NCBI GenBank assembly: GCA_005790265.1
Contig: SXVE01000566.1
Span: forward strand, 1 to 17,674
Reading direction: 5' to 3'
From: Acidobacteriota bacterium
Lineage (GTDB): Bacteria > Acidobacteriota > Blastocatellia > Pyrinomonadales > Pyrinomonadaceae
DNA length: 17,674 nucleotides
Positions 14,526 through 17,674 of the stretch are shown one piece after another. Below the pieces are notes generated by a model. The model was not told the DNA's origin. It made no database searches and was given only the letters and a program-made list of their open reading frames with translations. Position numbers and translations under genes: made by a program. The stretch's first letter is position 1, and every line of letters starts with the position of its first letter.

Positions 14526-14584
14526 CAAAAATCACGGCGCTGTTCTTTATTTTTTGTAACAATTTGTAAAAATCGTGATTTTTG
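14526..14584. repeat. Inverted repeat next to the sigma-54 promoter
   Basis: CAAAAATCAC (14526-14535) and GTGATTTTTG (14575-14584) are perfect inverted copies with 39 bp between them; the right copy also forms a short palindrome, AAAAATC-GT-GATTTTT (14568-14583), and touches the -24 element. Could be an operator or activator site. The rest of the 14389-14582 gap is AT-rich and holds nothing else I can support. Confidence 0.45.
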
Positions 14585-14599
14585 GCACTTTTTTTGCTT
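14583..14599 (+). promoter_or_regulatory. Sigma-54 (-24/-12) promoter of the M48 protease gene
   Basis: TGGCAC (14583-14588), five T residues, then TTGCTT (14594-14599). The GG and GC dinucleotides are exactly 10 bp apart, as sigma-54 requires. The predicted start near 14610 gives a leader of about 38 nt before the ATG at 14648, which has a GGAG ribosome site at 14637-14640. Confidence 0.72.
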
Positions 14600-14647
14600 G
14601 AGAGAAGTGTTCATATCCTTTAACCGGGAAACATCTGGAGAAAAACG

Positions 14648-16057
14648 ATGAAAATTTACAGTTTGAGCAAAAATATTACGGCTTTTTTGTTGGCGTGGAC
14701 GATGCTTGTTCTTCCGTCAGCGGCAATCGGGCAAACACGCATCAGTTTACCGAAAAACAAGTATAAAGTGCAGGACGACGTGAAATTGGGTCAGCAGGCG
14801 TCAGCCGAAGTTGAACGGCAAATGCCGATTTTGAATGACAGCGAAGCGACGCGTTATATTCAACAAGTCGGCGACCGCCTTGTTGACGCAATTCCGGCGC
14901 AATTCAGTCAACCGGCTTTTAATTATCGTTTCAAAGTCGTTAACGCCAGTGATATCAACGCTTTTGCGCTGCCCGGCGGTCCGATGTATGTTAATCGCGG
15001 AATGATTGAAGCGGCGCGCACCGAAGGCGAAATGGCGGGCGTGATGGCGCACGAAATCGCTCACATCGCGCTTCGCCACGGAACATCGCAGGCGACCAAA
15101 CAAAGCAATCCGCTTAACCAAATCGGAACAATCGGGCTGATTTTAGGCGGCGCAATTTTAGGCGGACAAACCGGCGCGCAGGCTGGAATGATCGGCGCGC
15201 AGGCGATTATGACGAAATACAGCCGCGATTATGAAAATCAAGCTGACATTCTCGGCGCCCAAATTATGGCGGGAGCCGGTTACGATCCGCGCGATTTAGC
15301 GAATATGTTTCGCACCATCGAGCGACAATCAGGCGGCAGCCGCGCGCCCGAATGGTTGAGCAGTCACCCAAATCCGGCAAATCGTTACGAAACGATTAAT
15401 CGCGAAGCGCAGTTATTAAGAATTTCGCCGAATAACGCTGTGCAAGATACGCGCGCGTTTCAAAATATTCAGAATCGCCTTTCCAGAATGCCGCGAGCGC
15501 AGACAATGGCGGAAATGTCGCAGAATGCGCCGCGTCAGGACGGCGGACAGAATCCGGCGGCAAACGGCAGATATGAAAATTCCGTACAGTATCCGTCGGC
15601 GCGCACGAGAAATTATTCGAGCGGTAACTGGATCAGCATCAACGTGCCGGAAAACTGGCAGACGCTCGAAGATCAAAGCCAAGTTTGGTTCGCCCCGCAA
15701 GGCGCATACGGCAACAACGGAATTACGCACGGCGCGCTGATCGGCGTGAGCCAGTCGAATTCAAACAATCTCGCGCAGGCGAGCGAAGAGTATGTCAACC
15801 AATTGCTGCAATCGAATTCTTATTTGCGGCAACAGTCAAATTTTACGCGCGCGAACATCGGCGGCAGACAAGGTTATTCGACGGTTTTGGGCGGACGCTC
15901 GAATATTACCGGCAGAAATGAAATCGTGACGATTTACACCGCGCTTTTGCGCAACGGCACGCTTTTTCACGCGGCAATGGTCGCGCCGGAAAACGAATAT
16001 TCAAGATACCAAAGCGCTTTTCGCAACGTGCTCGGCTCGATTCGTTTGAACGATTAA
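14648..16057 (+). CDS. Exported M48 family zinc metalloprotease
   Basis: A 469-aa secreted or periplasmic protease of the M48 family, similar in layout to BepA/YfgC-type enzymes involved in outer-membrane protein quality control. Residues 1-29 are a signal peptide (hydrophobic 12-26, cut near AIGQ). The protease domain spans about 45-265: NAFALPGGPMYVNRGM precedes the zinc motif HEIAH (H135, E136, H139), and the third ligand is E196 in YENQADILG with D200. A Gly/Ala-rich hydrophobic stretch at about 158-187 is typical of the family. WLSSHPNPANRYETI closes the domain. Residues about 320-469, after a Gln/Asn-rich linker, form a second domain (NWISINVPENWQ and later TALLRNGTLFHAAMVAP) that I cannot name. 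Transcription probably depends on sigma-54. The following gene, pilB, has its own promoter. Confidence 0.93.
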   Translation: MKIYSLSKNITAFLLAWTMLVLPSAAIGQTRISLPKNKYKVQDDVKLGQQASAEVERQMPILNDSEATRYIQQVGDRLVDAIPAQFSQPAFNYRFKVVNASDINAFALPGGPMYVNRGMIEAARTEGEMAGVMAHEIAHIALRHGTSQATKQSNPLNQIGTIGLILGGAILGGQTGAQAGMIGAQAIMTKYSRDYENQADILGAQIMAGAGYDPRDLANMFRTIERQSGGSRAPEWLSSHPNPANRYETINREAQLLRISPNNAVQDTRAFQNIQNRLSRMPRAQTMAEMSQNAPRQDGGQNPAANGRYENSVQYPSARTRNYSSGNWISINVPENWQTLEDQSQVWFAPQGAYGNNGITHGALIGVSQSNSNNLAQASEEYVNQLLQSNSYLRQQSNFTRANIGGRQGYSTVLGGRSNITGRNEIVTIYTALLRNGTLFHAAMVAPENEYSRYQSAFRNVLGSIRLND

Positions 16058-16071
16058 TTCTCATAACATTT

Positions 16072-16135
16072 TTCTTAAAAAGCAGAAAGGACATTGAAAT
16101 TTACAAATTTCAATGTCCTTTCTGCTTTTTAAGAA
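16072..16135. terminator. Very long perfect hairpin, terminator of the M48 gene
   Basis: Arms 16072-16102 and 16105-16135 are perfect complements, 31 bp with only 2 nt at the centre, 14 bp after the stop codon. TTTTT lies inside the right arm (16126-16130). The core AAAGGACA/TGTCCTTT recurs from the tRNA terminator at 4863-4892. Likely a bidirectional terminator, unusually long. Confidence 0.75.
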
Positions 16136-16216
16136 GTTAGATTCAAGCGGATTTCCAGCTTTGCCGCGCGAATTGCAGAAGCATTTACTCGTCGCCGAAA
16201 TCTTTAAAAAGAAATC

Positions 16217-16245
16217 TTGACACATTCGTATTTAACATCTATGAT
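16217..16245 (+). promoter_or_regulatory. Sigma-70 promoter of pilB
   Basis: TTGACA (16217-16222), a 17-bp spacer, and TATGAT (16240-16245): almost consensus. The start would be near 16252, giving a leader of about 120 nt. The remainder of the 16136-16370 gap shows no gene. Confidence 0.78.
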
Positions 16246-16249
16246 TATC

Positions 16250-16276
16250 AATCAACGGTGTTTATCATCGTTGATT
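16250..16276 (+). promoter_or_regulatory. Hairpin at the 5' end of the pilB leader
   Basis: AATCAACG-type arms AATCAACG/CGTTGATT style: 16250-16257 and 16269-16276 form an 8-bp perfect stem with an 11-nt loop, located at the predicted transcription start. It may stabilise the message or be an operator. Confidence 0.4.
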
Positions 16277-16370
16277 TACTTTCTCTGCTTTCAGCAAATC
16301 ATTCAGCCAACATCAAAAAAACCCTCTTTTATTTGCGCACAGCAAAAATTAAGGAAAAGTCCATAAACAA

Positions 16371-17674
16371 ATGTCAGCAAAACTTGGGGAAATTCTTGTC
16401 CGTGAAAATCTAATCACCGCGCAGCAATTGCGCGAAGCGCTCGAATACCAACGCACGAGCGGCGGTCGTTTAGGCTCGAATCTGGTCAAGCTCGGAATTA
16501 TTTCCGACGACGTGATTACCGCCGTTTTGTCGCGTCAATACGGCGTTCCGTCAATCAATCTCGAACTATTTCAGATTGAGGAAACGACGATCAAACTTAT
16601 TTCTCAGGAAGTGGCGCACAAATACACCGTGCTGCCGATTTCCAAAGTCGGCGCGACTCTGACGTTGGCGATGGCTGATCCGACCAATGTTTTCGCGATG
16701 GACGACATCAAGTTTATGACCGGGCTGAACGTTGAGCCGGTGATTGCTTCGGAAACTTCGATTCAGATGGCAATCGGAAAATATTACGCGTCGTCGAATC
16801 AGATTGATATTTTCGATTTGGCGGTCGCCGCGCAATTTGAGAAAGTCGGCGCGAAAGTCAGCAAAAACGGCAACGGCAGTAACGGCAACGGCGCGAAGAC
16901 GCAGGAAAGATTGGTCGAATCGGATTTGGATGTGTCGCTCGATCACTTCAAATTCACCGATTTGGAAAACGGCGAGCTGGAAGTTTTAAACGACAACGAA
17001 GAAATTGACTTGGCGGAACTGGCGCGCGCGAGCGAAGACGCGCCGGTCGTTCGTCTCGTCAACGTTCTGCTCGTTGATTCGCTTCGTCGCGGCGCGTCCG
17101 ACATTCACGTCGAGCCGTATGAAACGGATTTTCGCATTCGTTTTCGTATTGACGGCGTTTTATACGACGTGATGCATCCGCCGATGAAGCTGCGCGATCC
17201 GTTGATTTCGCGTTTAAAGATTATGGCGAAACTCGACATTTCCGAGAAACGCCTGCCGCAGGACGGACGCATTAAAATCAAGGTTAAAGTTGACAATCGT
17301 TCGCGCGAACTCGATTTCCGCGTTTCGACGCTGCCGACGCTGTTCGGCGAAAAAGTCGTGCTTCGTCTGCTCGACAAAGACAAACTGATGCTCGATATGA
17401 CGAAACTCGGTTTCGAGCAGAAAAGTTTGGAGATTTTCCAGCGCAACATTTCCAAACCGTACGGCATGGTTTTGGTCACGGGTCCGACCGGTTCGGGGAA
17501 AACCAACACGCTTTATTCCGCGCTGCAAGCGTTGAACACGCCGGAAACCAACATTATGACGGCGGAAGATCCGGTCGAATTCAATCTGCACGGCATCAAT
17601 CAGGTGCAGGTGAAAGAGCAGATCGGCTTAAATTTCGCGACCGCGCTGCGCTCATTTCTTCGTCAGGATCCGAA
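16371..17674 (+). CDS. pilB: Type IV pilus extension ATPase PilB (3' end outside window)
   Basis: The hexameric cytoplasmic ATPase that powers pilin polymerisation. 434 codons are visible and the frame runs off the window. Residues 4-56 match the MshEN cyclic-di-GMP-binding layout: two 24-residue motifs (4-27 starting KLGEIL, 33-56 starting RLGSNLVKLG and ending Q56) with a 5-residue spacer. In the first copy Lys replaces the usual Arg and N13 stands where Gly is expected. An Asn/Gly-rich linker (about 166-175) and an acidic segment (184-222) join it to the ATPase. There ASDIHVEPYE, ISEKRLPQDGRI and DFRVSTLPTLFGEK are typical of PilB/GspE, and Walker A is GPTGSGKT (371-378). AEDPVEF follows; the Walker B is cut off. 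The start has AAGGA 15 bp upstream, a long spacing. Its own strong promoter precedes it. Confidence 0.95.
   Translation, partial: MSAKLGEILVRENLITAQQLREALEYQRTSGGRLGSNLVKLGIISDDVITAVLSRQYGVPSINLELFQIEETTIKLISQEVAHKYTVLPISKVGATLTLAMADPTNVFAMDDIKFMTGLNVEPVIASETSIQMAIGKYYASSNQIDIFDLAVAAQFEKVGAKVSKNGNGSNGNGAKTQERLVESDLDVSLDHFKFTDLENGELEVLNDNEEIDLAELARASEDAPVVRLVNVLLVDSLRRGASDIHVEPYETDFRIRFRIDGVLYDVMHPPMKLRDPLISRLKIMAKLDISEKRLPQDGRIKIKVKVDNRSRELDFRVSTLPTLFGEKVVLRLLDKDKLMLDMTKLGFEQKSLEIFQRNISKPYGMVLVTGPTGSGKTNTLYSALQALNTPETNIMTAEDPVEFNLHGINQVQVKEQIGLNFATALRSFLRQDP

Overview
The window reads as a piece of a Gram-negative, aerobic, type IV pilus-bearing bacterial chromosome of moderate GC. The best guess is Acidobacteriota, perhaps class Blastocatellia. 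This rests on the gene mix (homogentisate dioxygenase, an OmpA-like tandem exported protein with NGGYRE/DGGFRE-type motifs, an M48 protease next to pilB) and is inference; there is no rRNA or ribosomal protein to fix the taxon. I see no insertion sequence, prophage, CRISPR array or other sign of a mobile region.

Layout. (1) 1-1730, plus strand: the 3' half of homogentisate 1,2-dioxygenase (hmgA), then an exported protein with two OmpA-like repeats around an Ig-like middle. (2) 1795-4682, minus strand: a tight housekeeping run, yggS > yggT > DUF167 (yggU) > unknown 128-aa gene > yebC. (3) 4718-5606, plus strand: a promoter, tRNA-Leu(CAG), a strong terminator, and rsmG. (4) 5718-6833, minus strand: mnmA. 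(5) 7100-13840, minus strand: a complete phosphate-uptake block, pstS-pstC-pstA-pstB-phoU followed by a DUF47/pit pair, so high-affinity ABC and low-affinity secondary transport sit together. (6) 13841-14172: a gene-free regulatory region with paired hairpins in the pstS leader, a TATAAT box, and three perfect TAACATT heptamers at exact 11-bp spacing, which is the architecture of a PhoB/PhoP box. (7) 14173-14388, plus strand: an unrecognised 71-aa protein gene divergent from pstS. (8) 14648-16057, plus strand: a secreted M48 metalloprotease behind a near-perfect sigma-54 promoter. (9) 16072-16370: a 31-bp perfect hairpin, a textbook sigma-70 promoter and a leader hairpin. (10) 16371 to the window end: pilB, the pilus extension ATPase, cut before its Walker B.

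How it works together. Phosphate is captured by lipoprotein PstS, imported by PstCA powered by PstB, and signalled through PhoU; DUF47-Pit supplies constitutive or secondary uptake. The Pho box lies between pstS and the small divergent gene, with a candidate -10 on each side, so the 71-aa protein is a candidate new member of the phosphate-starvation response. The MshEN-type N-terminus of PilB suggests cyclic-di-GMP control of piliation, and the sigma-54 promoter suggests activator-dependent expression of the protease.

The most unusual structural signals are two intergenic arrays of 7-bp tandem repeats arranged head to head (1734-1791 and 8146-8271), each filling nearly all of its intergenic gap, and two perfect hairpins with the same AAAGGACA/TGTCCTTT core. 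No clear undescribed multi-gene system is visible; the strongest leads are the Pho-box/small-protein pair and the heptamer elements.
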